The notes under the pieces were generated by a model. It was given only the letters and a program-made list of their open reading frames with translations. It was not told where the DNA came from and searched no databases. 64,000 nucleotides of DNA from Sunxiuqinia elliptica (GTDB lineage Bacteria > Bacteroidota > Bacteroidia > Bacteroidales > Prolixibacteraceae), in assembly GCF_900113005.1 (NCBI RefSeq), contig NZ_FONW01000010.1, positions 1 through 64,000 of the forward strand. The letters are read 5' to 3'. Position numbers and translations under genes: made by a program. Numbering within the stretch: position 1 is the first letter of the stretch; every line of letters starts with the position of its first letter. Below are positions 25,356 through 34,946 of the stretch, in pieces.

Positions 25356-26258
25356 CTATTCAAATGCATCTTCAGCGATTTCGCCAATCCAGGCAGCAGG
25401 TAAATCGCATTGAAACAAGTAGGCAATGGTTGCAGCAGTATTCACGGTATTGTTGGGAGCTGTCATTTGTGCACCTCGCTTGATTCCCGGACCAGCAATA
25501 CACCAAGGGACTTCCATCTCTGTCGGACTTACGCCACCATGGCCATTTCCTCTACCACCATGATCAGAAACAAACAGAAAGTGAGTATCCTCATACAAGC
25601 CTTTGGCTTTGAGCTCGTCCAGAAATTCCCCAATATGTACATCTGCCTCTTCAATAGATTGAATGTATTCAGGCGACATCCAGCCATGTCGATGTCCGGC
25701 ATGGTCAGTATGGACCGAGTATAAAAACACGCAGGTTGGCAACTCCTTATTGGCATCAATGAAATCCAACGCTTTCTGATAGTTCTCCACATAACCATCG
25801 TTTTCTAAAAAGCTAACTTCATCAATATAGTCTTGATTATAGGGAAATACCAGCGGCCCCCAGTTGTAGTAAAAAGCCGTTTTGGCTTCGGGAAGCTGCT
25901 TTTTCAAAACTTCAAAAATTGAAGGGTAATAACCCGCATTGTCCTTCTGAACGGCAGGCAGTTTAATATTTTCAAGCGTCCAGTCATTTCCAACAACTCC
26001 GTGTTGTTCAGGGCCACTGCCCGTTAAATGGCTGGTCCAGTTTGGAAGTGTTACCGACGGCATGACAACACGTGTAGCGAGAGACAATACGCCCTCTTTG
26101 GCTAAACGGTCAACATTAGGATGTTTAGCCGTTTGGTAGCCTTCAACGCTAATGCCATCCAAAGCAATCATCACCACCCGCTTTGCTGTGGGCTGTTTCG
26201 TACAAGAAGTCAGTATTGCGATACCAACCAGTAGTCGTAAAATAGTTTTTGTTCGCAT
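25356..26258 (-). CDS. Type I phosphodiesterase/nucleotide pyrophosphatase (NPP) family protein, exported
   Basis: 300 aa. A short signal peptide with a lipobox-like ILTSC (Cys19) is followed by MIALDGISVEGY (metal Asp) and MPSVTLPNWTSHLTG, where Thr stands at the nucleophile position of NPP enzymes. HTDHAGHRHG and VSDHGGRGNGHGG supply the remaining metal ligands. It belongs to the alkaline phosphatase superfamily but has no C-x-[PA]-[ST]-R formylglycine motif, so it is not a sulfatase. NPPs hydrolyse phosphodiester or pyrophosphate bonds, including phosphocholine and sugar-nucleotide types. It is the second of five phosphoesterases in this stretch, 13 nt after a metallophosphoesterase gene. 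Confidence 0.87.
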   Translation of the reverse strand: MRTKTILRLLVGIAILTSCTKQPTAKRVVMIALDGISVEGYQTAKHPNVDRLAKEGVLSLATRVVMPSVTLPNWTSHLTGSGPEQHGVVGNDWTLENIKLPAVQKDNAGYYPSIFEVLKKQLPEAKTAFYYNWGPLVFPYNQDYIDEVSFLENDGYVENYQKALDFIDANKELPTCVFLYSVHTDHAGHRHGWMSPEYIQSIEEADVHIGEFLDELKAKGLYEDTHFLFVSDHGGRGNGHGGVSPTEMEVPWCIAGPGIKRGAQMTAPNNTVNTAATIAYLFQCDLPAAWIGEIAEDAFE

Positions 26259-26271
26259 TTGATTTATCGTT

Positions 26272-27228
26272 TTAGTACTTAATTTTTCGATTAGATATTA
26301 CCGGCACTACGGGACTGTTTTTCGCCTGCTCGGGAAAGCCCAACTCGTTCGGACCTGGACCAACAAACTGGCTCTTAGCCCCTTCAATTTGAATATTTCT
26401 TTTGTCAAGTTCAACAAAAGCAAACAAAGGTTTCTCGTATGGTACCGTATACTTTATCCAAGGATATTTTTCATCAATCTCCTTGCTGTAGCGGATCGTT
26501 TGATAATCGCCTCCCAACCAACTGTACGACATGCTGTTTATCTGGATGTAGTATATCCCATTGATGGAGCATGCATAGTCGGTATGGTGATGCCCACTGA
26601 AACAAGCCACCACTTTATTCGCTTTTTCCAGAATAGCCCGAACTTGCACTTGATTTTCAATGCCCGAATCTTCGTTCTCAAAACTTTGATGTGAAAATAC
26701 GACACAAGGCAAATTGGTTGCACCCAAATCGTTTTCCAACCACTGAAGTTGTTCTTTCCCCACAAAACGGGCATAGCCTTTCGCCTTATCAGGAGATGGA
26801 TTTTGATCATTTCCATCCAGTACAATGAAGTGAAAGCCGTTATGGTCAAACGAATAATATTTGGAGTCTGCTCCCCAAAAATCCAGCACCTGCTCTCTGG
26901 AGAAGCCACCGTCCATATCATGGTTGCCAATTACATGATATTTTGCTCCCTGATACCCGTTAAAAATATCAAGAAACTCTTTGTTGTGCTGATAAGGCCG
27001 GCAAAAATCACCCAACTGAATGATAAAATCCAGGTTTTGTTTGGAGGCTTCGTCGATAAAAGTTTGCAAGCGCTCATCCGTGTCATGCATGATGTCTTTA
27101 TGGACATCAGCACACACCCCAAATCGAACCCGTTTTTTGGAACCACTTGTCAATGCATTTACTCCAAGAGGCAGCATCAGAATACTTGCCCCTCCAAAAC
27201 TATATCGTATAAATTCTCTTCTTTTCAT
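26272..27228 (-). CDS. Tat-exported calcineurin-like metallophosphoesterase
   Basis: 318 aa. The twin-arginine signal KRREFI (2-7) precedes a hydrophobic stretch to about residue 27. All five metallophosphoesterase blocks are present: CADVHKD (DxH), LGDFCRP (GD), IGNHDMDGG (GNHD), FSHQSF, and SGHHHTD (GHxH). The enzyme would cleave phosphomono- or diesters outside the cytoplasm with a two-metal centre. It lies between a LamG-EEP protein and an NPP-family gene with short spacers, implying a shared phosphorylated substrate. Confidence 0.9.
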   Translation of the reverse strand: MKRREFIRYSFGGASILMLPLGVNALTSGSKKRVRFGVCADVHKDIMHDTDERLQTFIDEASKQNLDFIIQLGDFCRPYQHNKEFLDIFNGYQGAKYHVIGNHDMDGGFSREQVLDFWGADSKYYSFDHNGFHFIVLDGNDQNPSPDKAKGYARFVGKEQLQWLENDLGATNLPCVVFSHQSFENEDSGIENQVQVRAILEKANKVVACFSGHHHTDYACSINGIYYIQINSMSYSWLGGDYQTIRYSKEIDEKYPWIKYTVPYEKPLFAFVELDKRNIQIEGAKSQFVGPGPNELGFPEQAKNSPVVPVISNRKIKY

Positions 27229-27317
27229 ATTTTTTATAAGTCTGTAGATTTTGGGACTTTAAAGATCTGACACCTAGCACATCAATCAACCCCAAATTTT
27301 TATTAGTATTCATCCAA

Positions 27318-28898
27318 CTAGTCCAACTCAAAGACCGTCAACACCGCTGCATGATCGGAAGGGAACATGATTGGGTGGTAGTCGATCACGTTGGATTCAA
27401 TTGGGCTTAAATTACCTTGATAATAGATGTAGTCGATACGATCACGTAAACCATATCGATCAGAGGATGTGGCAGCACGTGGCGTCCACGTAAAGCCAGG
27501 ATCCAACAAAGGGTTAATGTGAAGTTCACGGTAACTGTCTTTAAATCCGGCTTTCAACATTTCCTGACTAACCGGCCATTCAACCGTGTAATCGTAGTGC
27601 AGCTTTTTAGTGGCTTCTGTCCAATCGAGATGAGAGCCACTATTAAAATCGCCCAACATGATCACCGGCCGTTTTGATGCTTCAGAATATATTGGCTTAA
27701 TTTCCTTCAGAATACTTTTTACTTCAGCATGCCGCGTTTTCCCCTCAGCCTGAATTAACGCTTGAGAAGACAGCTCCATTTTAGCTACATCAGCACAATA
27801 ATCGGGAAGATAATGCAACCAGGTATCCAGAACAGTTAACTCTCGGTTACCGCCAAGATGAAGGATGGCACCCCCGAAATTAAATGGACGAAAAGCTTTC
27901 ACCGTTTCTTTGATCGGAAAGCGGCTCATAATGCTCAGGTTAGAACTAATCAGGTAAAAATAATACCCCAGCGAATCAGCAATCGCCTCCCCAGACCCGT
28001 AAGTCTCAATCAAGCCAACCACATCGGGTTGAGCCTCTTTTATTGTTTCAATGACCCGCTCCAAGCCAACATGCTTACCATAGCGTCGTCCGCCATGCCA
28101 AATATTCCAAACCATCACCCGAAGTGGAGCGATGAGTTCTTCTGGACGTTCTAAAGTTTTAAAGCGATCATAATCTGCCTGAATCATCTCAGCAGTCATC
28201 AATTCATTATCGATCACTACTTCATCCAAGAGCCCATTAAAAGCCGTCCACTGGCCAAAGGAACCATACTCCCAATACTCATCGGTTCCTCCAACCACTG
28301 TCCTGTTTGTATTTTCCAGGCTTCCAATTCCCGGACTATTGTAAATGGCTACATTCTGCCCATCCATATAAAACCAAAGCTCCCCTTTTTCCCTATTCAA
28401 AACGAAAGCTAGTTGGTGCCATTCGCCATTGTTAATCGCCTGACGAGGAATATTGGGCTGATAAGTGTAGCTGTTCTTTCCATCAGAAATTACAGCACCC
28501 CACGCACCTGTTGGCTGGGTAAAAATACTCCAGCCTACTCCTTTTAAATCTCCATCTGTCTTATTGCCAATAATTGCTGTTCCCTGCTTGGCGCCGGGCA
28601 AAGTCTTCACCCACACACAAACAGACAAATCAACTGATGCGCTGTAATCCGGTGTCTCCAAACTATCGATAACCAACGGCTGACGAAGCACTGCATTTTC
28701 AGACAAATCGAGCGCACGCCCCGATACGCCATCAGCCCATGTTGGTCGCTGCAATTCGGTGACATATGCAGCCGCTTCCTTTTCAACTTTGGGATAGTAC
28801 TTTTCGGCATCACCTTCAAACCCCGTGTAAAAACGTGTTTGAGCAGAACAATATAGGGCCAACGCAAACAGAATCGTTGTAAAAAGTAGCTTTTTCAT
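27318..28898 (-). CDS. Secreted LamG/concanavalin-like domain fused to an EEP-family phosphoesterase
   Basis: 526 aa with a signal peptide (about 1-19, ending CSAQ). Residues about 25-240 form a LamG-type jelly roll (FYTGFEGDAEKYYPK, DLSVCVWVKTLPGAKQG, WHQLAFVLNREKGELWFYMDG). Such domains often bind glycans. Residues about 255-526 are an EEP domain with VWNIWHGG, LIETYG, MLGDFNSGSHLDW, DRIDYIYY and PSDHAAVL. The EEP part is a paralogue of the protein at 21834-22916. The binding domain tethered to a phosphoesterase supports action on a polymeric or surface-bound substrate rather than on free nucleotides. Confidence 0.87.
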   Translation of the reverse strand: MKKLLFTTILFALALYCSAQTRFYTGFEGDAEKYYPKVEKEAAAYVTELQRPTWADGVSGRALDLSENAVLRQPLVIDSLETPDYSASVDLSVCVWVKTLPGAKQGTAIIGNKTDGDLKGVGWSIFTQPTGAWGAVISDGKNSYTYQPNIPRQAINNGEWHQLAFVLNREKGELWFYMDGQNVAIYNSPGIGSLENTNRTVVGGTDEYWEYGSFGQWTAFNGLLDEVVIDNELMTAEMIQADYDRFKTLERPEELIAPLRVMVWNIWHGGRRYGKHVGLERVIETIKEAQPDVVGLIETYGSGEAIADSLGYYFYLISSNLSIMSRFPIKETVKAFRPFNFGGAILHLGGNRELTVLDTWLHYLPDYCADVAKMELSSQALIQAEGKTRHAEVKSILKEIKPIYSEASKRPVIMLGDFNSGSHLDWTEATKKLHYDYTVEWPVSQEMLKAGFKDSYRELHINPLLDPGFTWTPRAATSSDRYGLRDRIDYIYYQGNLSPIESNVIDYHPIMFPSDHAAVLTVFELD

Positions 28899-28977
28899 TT
28901 TAAATTATATTTGAAAATCAGGATGTTAGATCCTATAAATTAGAAACATATACTTTAGTCAGCTCATTCTATCTTTT

Positions 28978-31473
28978 TTAGTTTGCTTGGAAGCAATATA
29001 CATTTCCGGCAAAGTCGCAGATATAAAACCGTTTTCCATCTACGGCAGCCGATGTTACCACCGGTGCTCCCAATTCTGTTTTCCACAACAGCGTCCCGTT
29101 GGTCGCATCCAAGGCATAAACCCGGCCATCCATCGCTCCAAAAACCAGTTTATCGCCAATCAACAAGGGCGTTGATTCAATACTTTGTTGGCGATCGGCA
29201 TAATATGAAGGCGTGTAGAGCAAAGCCGGCTCCACTTCAAACCGCCAAAGCTGTTCTCCTGTTTCGCGGTTAAGAGCAGCAACTCCCGGGTGAGAACCAG
29301 CAACAATAAAACGATCCTTCAAAATAATTGGTGCCGATGTTCCACTTTGCTGCATGCCTGTTTCATAGGTCTGAATTGTTTTTCCGGTTTTCAGTTCCAA
29401 CTGGTGCAAAATGCCTGGAACTGCTTTCTCCGTTCCCTTTCCGGTTACCCAAAACGAACCATCTTTATAGCTTAAAACGCCATCGCGAAACCGCAAGCCC
29501 GCATCGCCTCGTTTCCACAATAATTCGCCCGTGTGCCGGTTATGGGCGTAAATAGCCCCCCATTGGCTTGATGCAATCAACACATCATCGGCAATGGTCA
29601 TGGTTGGCGTTGTTCCGTTACCACCACCCCAGGCTTTATTTCGCCACAGCTCATCTCCCGATTCCACATCCAACGCACAAAGAGCTTTTCCAAAGCCGGA
29701 GTAAACCAGTTGTCCATCAGTTACGATGCCATTGACAATCCCCGGCAAACGATCATGGTTCAAATCTCGCTTCCAACGCAGTTTTCCGGTTAAAACATCA
29801 ACTGCATAAGTAACTCCCAGCATATCTACCGCAATGGCAATTCCCTGTGCCACGACTAGCTGATTTTTTACACTATTTTGAGTCTGGTAGCGCCACCGCT
29901 CAACTCCGGTTGTTGCATCCATTCCGACCAGGTAACAATTTTGAGCATCGCCATCATCAAAGCTTGCCATAACCAGCATGTTTTCATACAATACCGGTGA
30001 ACTCATGAAAATGTTACTTCCGATATTGCTTGTCCACAGCAATTGGTAAGGCATTTCATGTTCCTCATCAACCACCGCATGATGAGCCGGATTTCCAGCC
30101 AGGTTAAACCATTCGCCATTTACATTGGTCTTTTTCGGTTGTTTAGCCGAAAAAGAATGTTTGGCATTGAGTATTTCACCACTGTGTAAAAAAGCGTTGA
30201 CCACCAAGGTATAACTGTCGCTTTCTTCGGGTTTTAATGTTGTTCCCCACGTCCAGTCAGATTTCTGAACCATCTTTTGCCATTTGCTCTGATCCAGTGC
30301 TGAATTCCAATTAAGTCCTTCATCGCCATAAAGCGCATAATGTACGCTGTCAACAGCCGATCCGGTATGATAAACATTCACCGCAAGCTGAATTTCTCCC
30401 GCTGCATTCTGAATTGCCACGTTCTTTTGTGGACTCACAATTTTAATTTCTCGATTGAGGTTGGTCCACTTAAGATGAGAGGACGTATTTCCTTGCTTAT
30501 CCACATCAACCACCCGGAATCCCGAGGGAGAATGATCAATCCCTCCCGCAGCCAAGGTTGATGTACCATATGACATGACACCCGACGAACCGTGTTCTTT
30601 AGCCATGTTGTTATGCCAATGCCCATACAACCAAGCTTTCAAGTTAGACTCATTCAAGCTGATTACTTCGTGTTCATTCACCTTAAAATCGAAAGCTTCG
30701 CCATTGGTTAGTAAATCATGATTGAAGAAAATTTTGGGTTGCTCTGCAGGATAAGCTTTCAGCAGGTTCTTCAACCAAGTACCAATATCTTCCCGATTAA
30801 AAGAAGGCTTATAATCTCCTCCCATCATAGGCGTAACAATGAACAAGGTATTAGCCTCCTCAAAGGCATACCATGCGGGGCCGAAACACTGTTCAAAAAA
30901 CTGTTCGCCATAATCACCTTTAATCAGATCGTGATTCCCCAAACAGTAATAGACCGGCACCCCAAACTTCTGGGTCGTGATGTTTTCTGCATGCCAGGCC
31001 ATCCCACTTTGGTAGCAAATATCACCGGTATGAATAATAAAATCAGGCTGATGTACCTGCGTATACTGCTTCAACTGATCGGCCCAGTCCCGGTATTCAT
31101 AAGTTTCTGTATCGGAAATCTGCACAAAGCGAACTTCCTTTTTTCGCTCTTTTGGAGTAATGGCAAAAACATACTCCTTTTGCGACTCAACGATTGGATA
31201 AAATGATTGAGTGCAATTAAAATCAGCACTCGGATATAAGGTCACAAAGCGTTGTTTATCCCATCCGGGCAAACTGAAGTTTCCCTTTTTATCTGTTTTT
31301 ACAATATGGAGACCATCCGACACGACACAATCCACTGCGCTACGCTCGCCAGCATCCATTTTCCCGTTATTGTTGGTATCGACAAACACGCGTCCGTTGA
31401 GTTGTGCCCACGATACGGACACACTCAATAAGACAAATAAAACTGCTAGTCGTACTCCTATAAGTTTATTCAT
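28978..31473 (-). CDS. Secreted calcineurin-like phosphoesterase fused to a PQQ-type beta-propeller
   Basis: 831 aa from the ATG at 31473; a TTG 6 nt earlier is less likely. Signal peptide about 1-24 (VSWAQ). An N-terminal SdrD-like beta domain (RVFVDTNNNGKMDAGE) is followed by a metallophosphoesterase core: ISDTETY, HTGDICY, LGNHDLIKG, FNHDLL and YGHWHNN. The first motif reads D-T-E instead of the usual D-x-H, which may change metal binding. Residues about 480-831 contain repeated W-[RK]-x-[DE]-type blades (GVERWRYQT, GKLRWKRD, GELLWKRG, GEQLWRFE, GTLLWKTE) of a PQQ-like propeller. The combination occurs in glycan loci of Bacteroidota, but no activity is established. Confidence 0.87.
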   Translation of the reverse strand: MNKLIGVRLAVLFVLLSVSVSWAQLNGRVFVDTNNNGKMDAGERSAVDCVVSDGLHIVKTDKKGNFSLPGWDKQRFVTLYPSADFNCTQSFYPIVESQKEYVFAITPKERKKEVRFVQISDTETYEYRDWADQLKQYTQVHQPDFIIHTGDICYQSGMAWHAENITTQKFGVPVYYCLGNHDLIKGDYGEQFFEQCFGPAWYAFEEANTLFIVTPMMGGDYKPSFNREDIGTWLKNLLKAYPAEQPKIFFNHDLLTNGEAFDFKVNEHEVISLNESNLKAWLYGHWHNNMAKEHGSSGVMSYGTSTLAAGGIDHSPSGFRVVDVDKQGNTSSHLKWTNLNREIKIVSPQKNVAIQNAAGEIQLAVNVYHTGSAVDSVHYALYGDEGLNWNSALDQSKWQKMVQKSDWTWGTTLKPEESDSYTLVVNAFLHSGEILNAKHSFSAKQPKKTNVNGEWFNLAGNPAHHAVVDEEHEMPYQLLWTSNIGSNIFMSSPVLYENMLVMASFDDGDAQNCYLVGMDATTGVERWRYQTQNSVKNQLVVAQGIAIAVDMLGVTYAVDVLTGKLRWKRDLNHDRLPGIVNGIVTDGQLVYSGFGKALCALDVESGDELWRNKAWGGGNGTTPTMTIADDVLIASSQWGAIYAHNRHTGELLWKRGDAGLRFRDGVLSYKDGSFWVTGKGTEKAVPGILHQLELKTGKTIQTYETGMQQSGTSAPIILKDRFIVAGSHPGVAALNRETGEQLWRFEVEPALLYTPSYYADRQQSIESTPLLIGDKLVFGAMDGRVYALDATNGTLLWKTELGAPVVTSAAVDGKRFYICDFAGNVYCFQAN

Positions 31474-31537
31474 GATCAATTTCTTTATTCGGTTTTTAAT
31501 TTATCAGACAAATTTTCCCGTAGGAAATGACTGAAAA

Positions 31538-33304
31538 CTACTTTGAAAGATCTTTTAAGGTTTGTTTTCCTTCATTCATCAATTCATTGAAATGAGCTGG
31601 TTTTTGAGTTACATTAAATCGAGCAACAAGCTCATTCAACCTCCGCAGTTTGTCCTTGGATTCAGCTGATGAATCATCCTGAAACTCTTCTCGCAACAGG
31701 CGAATCTTTTCAGCATCTTGAATTCCTTCACGCAAACGTTCAAAGCGAATCGAACTTCTTGCATCAGGATAAACGATGTAGGTATCTCCAGCAGGCCAAG
31801 CCCGGAACCGCGAATCTAGTAGAGGATCTTTTACCCAACTGTTGTATGCCCAACGTAAAAAGCCATCGAAGTCAGCCGCCAGGGTGTACCAGCCAACAAA
31901 CGCAGCTTCGGCAGGCTCAGAGAAGGTAAATACGTTTGGAAACTTGTCGGTGCAACATACATACCAAGTTGAGATATAGCCGCGATCTTTACGATATTGT
32001 CTAATTTCCGGTTCAATTTCTGCTCCAAAAGCGATGCTCAAATCAGTTAATTGATCCGGGAATTTTTGGTAATTGCGATGGTTGTCTGCAAAGCCAACTC
32101 CTAACTCCGGTGCTTGCTCTTTAAGCAACTTCATGGTGGCGCTCATTTCGGCGGGTGAACGTTCATCCATTGACATGCAAGTAATGTCCATCCATCCCTT
32201 TTGTTCCAAGTGATTAAGAAAGTCCTTCAGAAAAGGAGTCCAGACTTCTTCAAACTCTTTGGTTCCGGCCTTTGCCACCATTTTTACTTCTTCACCACTG
32301 GCAACATCATAGTAGTAAAGCTCATTTCCCCATGGAACCATTGAATAGCAACTAATTTGTTTGTCAATTCCCAAATCCATCATGAATTGTACCCACTGGT
32401 CAAAGATGGAGTAGTCATATGTCCAGCTTCCATCGGCCTGCTTATTCCAGGCAATCATAGAGCCAAAAGCATCTTCGGTTTGTCCACCCCAAGGACGGTT
32501 ATTTAAGGTTGCCGTGATCACTTTCTGCCCGGCATCGGCCAACATCTTCATCAGAGGCTTTAGCAAGTCCCAGTGTGCTTCCGACCACAGCTCCACCTTG
32601 TGCACCCGAGCCACAGCATAAGGGTTTTGCCATAAATCCAAGTGGAATTTCCACTCCGACGTTTCCGGCAGTAGGCGATCTGAAATTTCAATGGTGAAGG
32701 TAAACTGACTATGTTTCTTTCCATTTAACTTCAATTGCATGGTTGATGTATACGTTCCAGGGGCAGCATCAGCAGGAATGTCAAACGTAAGCCAAACTGG
32801 CCGGGTTGATTGAGCTTCCATTTCAAAAGCAGGAAGCAGATCAAGTGCATCCGGACTAATTCGGGCAATAAAATCTTCAGGTTTGCGATAGCCACATCCG
32901 GGCCCAAACTCATCGGTTAAAACATAACGAACATAACGTGCCTGAGCAATCTCTGCAGGCAAAGTATTTCCATCTGTTGATTTGAAATCAGCAAATTGGC
33001 ACTCCACAATTCCTGCTGATTCATTATTCCACAGAACCAGTTGTGCCGAAATTACTTCGTTACGCCAGGCAAATCCACTCCATGCGGATTCCGAAGCCAA
33101 GTTTGGAATGGAGCTCTTTTCGTAACGAGAATCGATTGATCCGATGGAAGCATGCAAACCTGCTTTCACGTCATTCCAATTGGCTAAAGTGTCCGGAGCC
33201 GGGTCAAGTGCCTCGGCATATGTCTGGGGGCGTTCAACCTTTGTGTTTGTTGAACATCCCAATAAAAAGACAAAAAATACAGCTAGTAGTAATACGTTCT
33301 TCAT
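31538..33304 (-). CDS. GH123-like lipoprotein (candidate beta-N-acetylhexosaminidase)
   Basis: 588 aa from the ATG at 33304. The upstream TTG at 33331 would overlap the sulfatase stop and spoil the signal peptide. Lipobox LLGC (Cys17). N-terminal beta-sandwich (VISAQLVLWN near 85), TIM-barrel, and C-terminal DUF4091-like segment with RFERLREGIQDAEKIRLL. The Asp-Glu pair expected for substrate-assisted catalysis is in SMDERSP (Asp380, Glu381). This one is nearer to characterised GH123 proteins than the protein at 17893-20190. The likely target is a beta-linked GalNAc. It follows a sulfatase with only 23 nt between stop and start. Confidence 0.8.
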   Translation of the reverse strand: MKNVLLLAVFFVFLLGCSTNTKVERPQTYAEALDPAPDTLANWNDVKAGLHASIGSIDSRYEKSSIPNLASESAWSGFAWRNEVISAQLVLWNNESAGIVECQFADFKSTDGNTLPAEIAQARYVRYVLTDEFGPGCGYRKPEDFIARISPDALDLLPAFEMEAQSTRPVWLTFDIPADAAPGTYTSTMQLKLNGKKHSQFTFTIEISDRLLPETSEWKFHLDLWQNPYAVARVHKVELWSEAHWDLLKPLMKMLADAGQKVITATLNNRPWGGQTEDAFGSMIAWNKQADGSWTYDYSIFDQWVQFMMDLGIDKQISCYSMVPWGNELYYYDVASGEEVKMVAKAGTKEFEEVWTPFLKDFLNHLEQKGWMDITCMSMDERSPAEMSATMKLLKEQAPELGVGFADNHRNYQKFPDQLTDLSIAFGAEIEPEIRQYRKDRGYISTWYVCCTDKFPNVFTFSEPAEAAFVGWYTLAADFDGFLRWAYNSWVKDPLLDSRFRAWPAGDTYIVYPDARSSIRFERLREGIQDAEKIRLLREEFQDDSSAESKDKLRRLNELVARFNVTQKPAHFNELMNEGKQTLKDLSK

Positions 33305-33327
33305 TTTATTTCGGGTTAAATTTATTA

Positions 33328-34872
33328 TCAATCAATTGCAGGAAACGGATGAACTTCGGAGCGTTCATGCTCTTGCTTCATAATCTTCTCAATCTGTGCT
33401 ACAATTTCCGGGTGTTCAGAAGCAAGGTCCTGCTGTTCCTGCGGATCTGTTTTCAGGTTGAACAGCTGAGTCGTCAGGTTACCATCATTCATTTGAGAGC
33501 GATAGCCTTTCCAATCTCCCATTCGTACCGCTTGTTGTCCGCCATAAGCTTTCATCGGAAATTCCCAGTAAAGAAACTCTTTTTCGCATTGTGTCTCTCC
33601 TTTTAGTGTTGGTAAAAAACTAGTGCCATCCGTTTCTGTCTCAGTCTGGAGACCAGCAATTTCATTCAAGGTCGGCATCACATCCCAAAAAGCAAATGGA
33701 CTGTTGGTTTCTGATCCGGGGGCTACCACTCCGGGCCATGAAACAATTAAAGGAACCCGGATTCCGCCTTCCCTCAGAAAGCCTTTTCCCCAGCCCCATT
33801 CACTTTTAAAAGGCTTGGCACTATCGAAAAACGGAGAGTCTGTTCCCCCGTTAAAAGTTGGGCCATTATCGCTGGTAAACATGATTACCGTATTTTCATA
33901 AAGTCCTTCTTTCGTCAGTTTGTCAATCAGTTTTCCAACCTGCATATCCAGGTAACTAACCATGGCAGCGTAAGTTGCATGTGGTGTCCGGTTGGGAAAA
34001 TATCCTTTTTGCCCCAAGTAAGGCTCTTCGTCACCGAACTGCTCCTGGTAGTAACTTAGGAATTCAGAATCAGCTGGCACTTGCAGCGGTGCATGTGGCA
34101 AGATTGGAGCAAAATACAGGAAAAACGGATTGGCTTTGTTCTGCTCAATAAACCGAAGGGACTCATCCAGCATCAGGTCAGGAGCATATTCTTTGGAAGT
34201 ATACTTTTTATAGCTCGCCGGATCAAGTGGGTCACTCCCTTTGTCTAATGAAGTCCAAACTGGCGTGTACTCATTATCTAACAAAACTTGCTGATCATTC
34301 TTCCACAAATGTAGGTTGTAATAATTATGCCCTTGCCGCTGACACATGTCTCCATAGAAAAGATCAAAGCCCTGCTTATTCGGATGTCCTTCTGTTAACG
34401 GGCCTCCCAATCCCCATTTTCCAACACAGGCTGTACGGTAACCAGCTTGTTGCATTAATTCTCCAACAGTCACAATCGTATCCGGAATTGGACGTTGTCC
34501 TTCCAACCTGGGATCTGTGATCACTTCCCGAAAATCCCAGTTTTTCTTTGTGGCTCCCATCTCATCGTTGTTCCTTACATACGCATGACCGGAGTGTTTG
34601 CCCGTAAGCAGCACACCCCGTGATGGTGCACAAACCGGGCTTCCGCAGTAAAAGTCAGTGAAGCGAATTCCCTGAGAAGCCAACTGGTCAATATTGGGTG
34701 TTTTAATTTTTTGCTGACCATAGGCACCGAGTTCGGCATAGCCTAAATCATCAGCCAAAATAAATATGATATTGGGTTTAGTCTGCTCCTTTTCCTGCAC
34801 TGCACATGAGTTGGCAGCCAGAGCTATGGGCATCATCAAAAAACCGAATGAACTTGCTTTTCCTAATCTCAT
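33328..34872 (-). CDS. Exported sulfatase, family S1
   Basis: 514 aa from the ATG at 34872; the longer frame would start with TTG at 34911 and add 13 residues before the signal peptide. The N-terminus has a hydrophobic stretch ending ALAANSC, a possible but weak lipobox. ADD (40-42), CAPSR (81-85), GKWGLG and FTSDNGPTF are the S1 landmarks. GKWGLGG replaces GKWHLG, so the His at that position is absent, as in some S1 subfamilies that form their substrate pocket differently. The gene lies between GH20 and GH123-like genes, pointing to a sulfated HexNAc. Confidence 0.92.
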   Translation of the reverse strand: MRLGKASSFGFLMMPIALAANSCAVQEKEQTKPNIIFILADDLGYAELGAYGQQKIKTPNIDQLASQGIRFTDFYCGSPVCAPSRGVLLTGKHSGHAYVRNNDEMGATKKNWDFREVITDPRLEGQRPIPDTIVTVGELMQQAGYRTACVGKWGLGGPLTEGHPNKQGFDLFYGDMCQRQGHNYYNLHLWKNDQQVLLDNEYTPVWTSLDKGSDPLDPASYKKYTSKEYAPDLMLDESLRFIEQNKANPFFLYFAPILPHAPLQVPADSEFLSYYQEQFGDEEPYLGQKGYFPNRTPHATYAAMVSYLDMQVGKLIDKLTKEGLYENTVIMFTSDNGPTFNGGTDSPFFDSAKPFKSEWGWGKGFLREGGIRVPLIVSWPGVVAPGSETNSPFAFWDVMPTLNEIAGLQTETETDGTSFLPTLKGETQCEKEFLYWEFPMKAYGGQQAVRMGDWKGYRSQMNDGNLTTQLFNLKTDPQEQQDLASEHPEIVAQIEKIMKQEHERSEVHPFPAID

Positions 34873-34946
34873 TTCTTTTTGTTTTATATAGTCCAAGGCA
34901 AATCGCTGCAAAGAAAACTTCTTTCCTCGAAAAACTATATTATTTG

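Noticed and set aside
25356-26258. Annotation as a seventh sulfatase
   Set aside because: It belongs to the same superfamily but has Thr in PSVTLPNW and no C-x-[PA]-[ST]-R formylglycine motif; it matches NPP-type phosphodiesterases.
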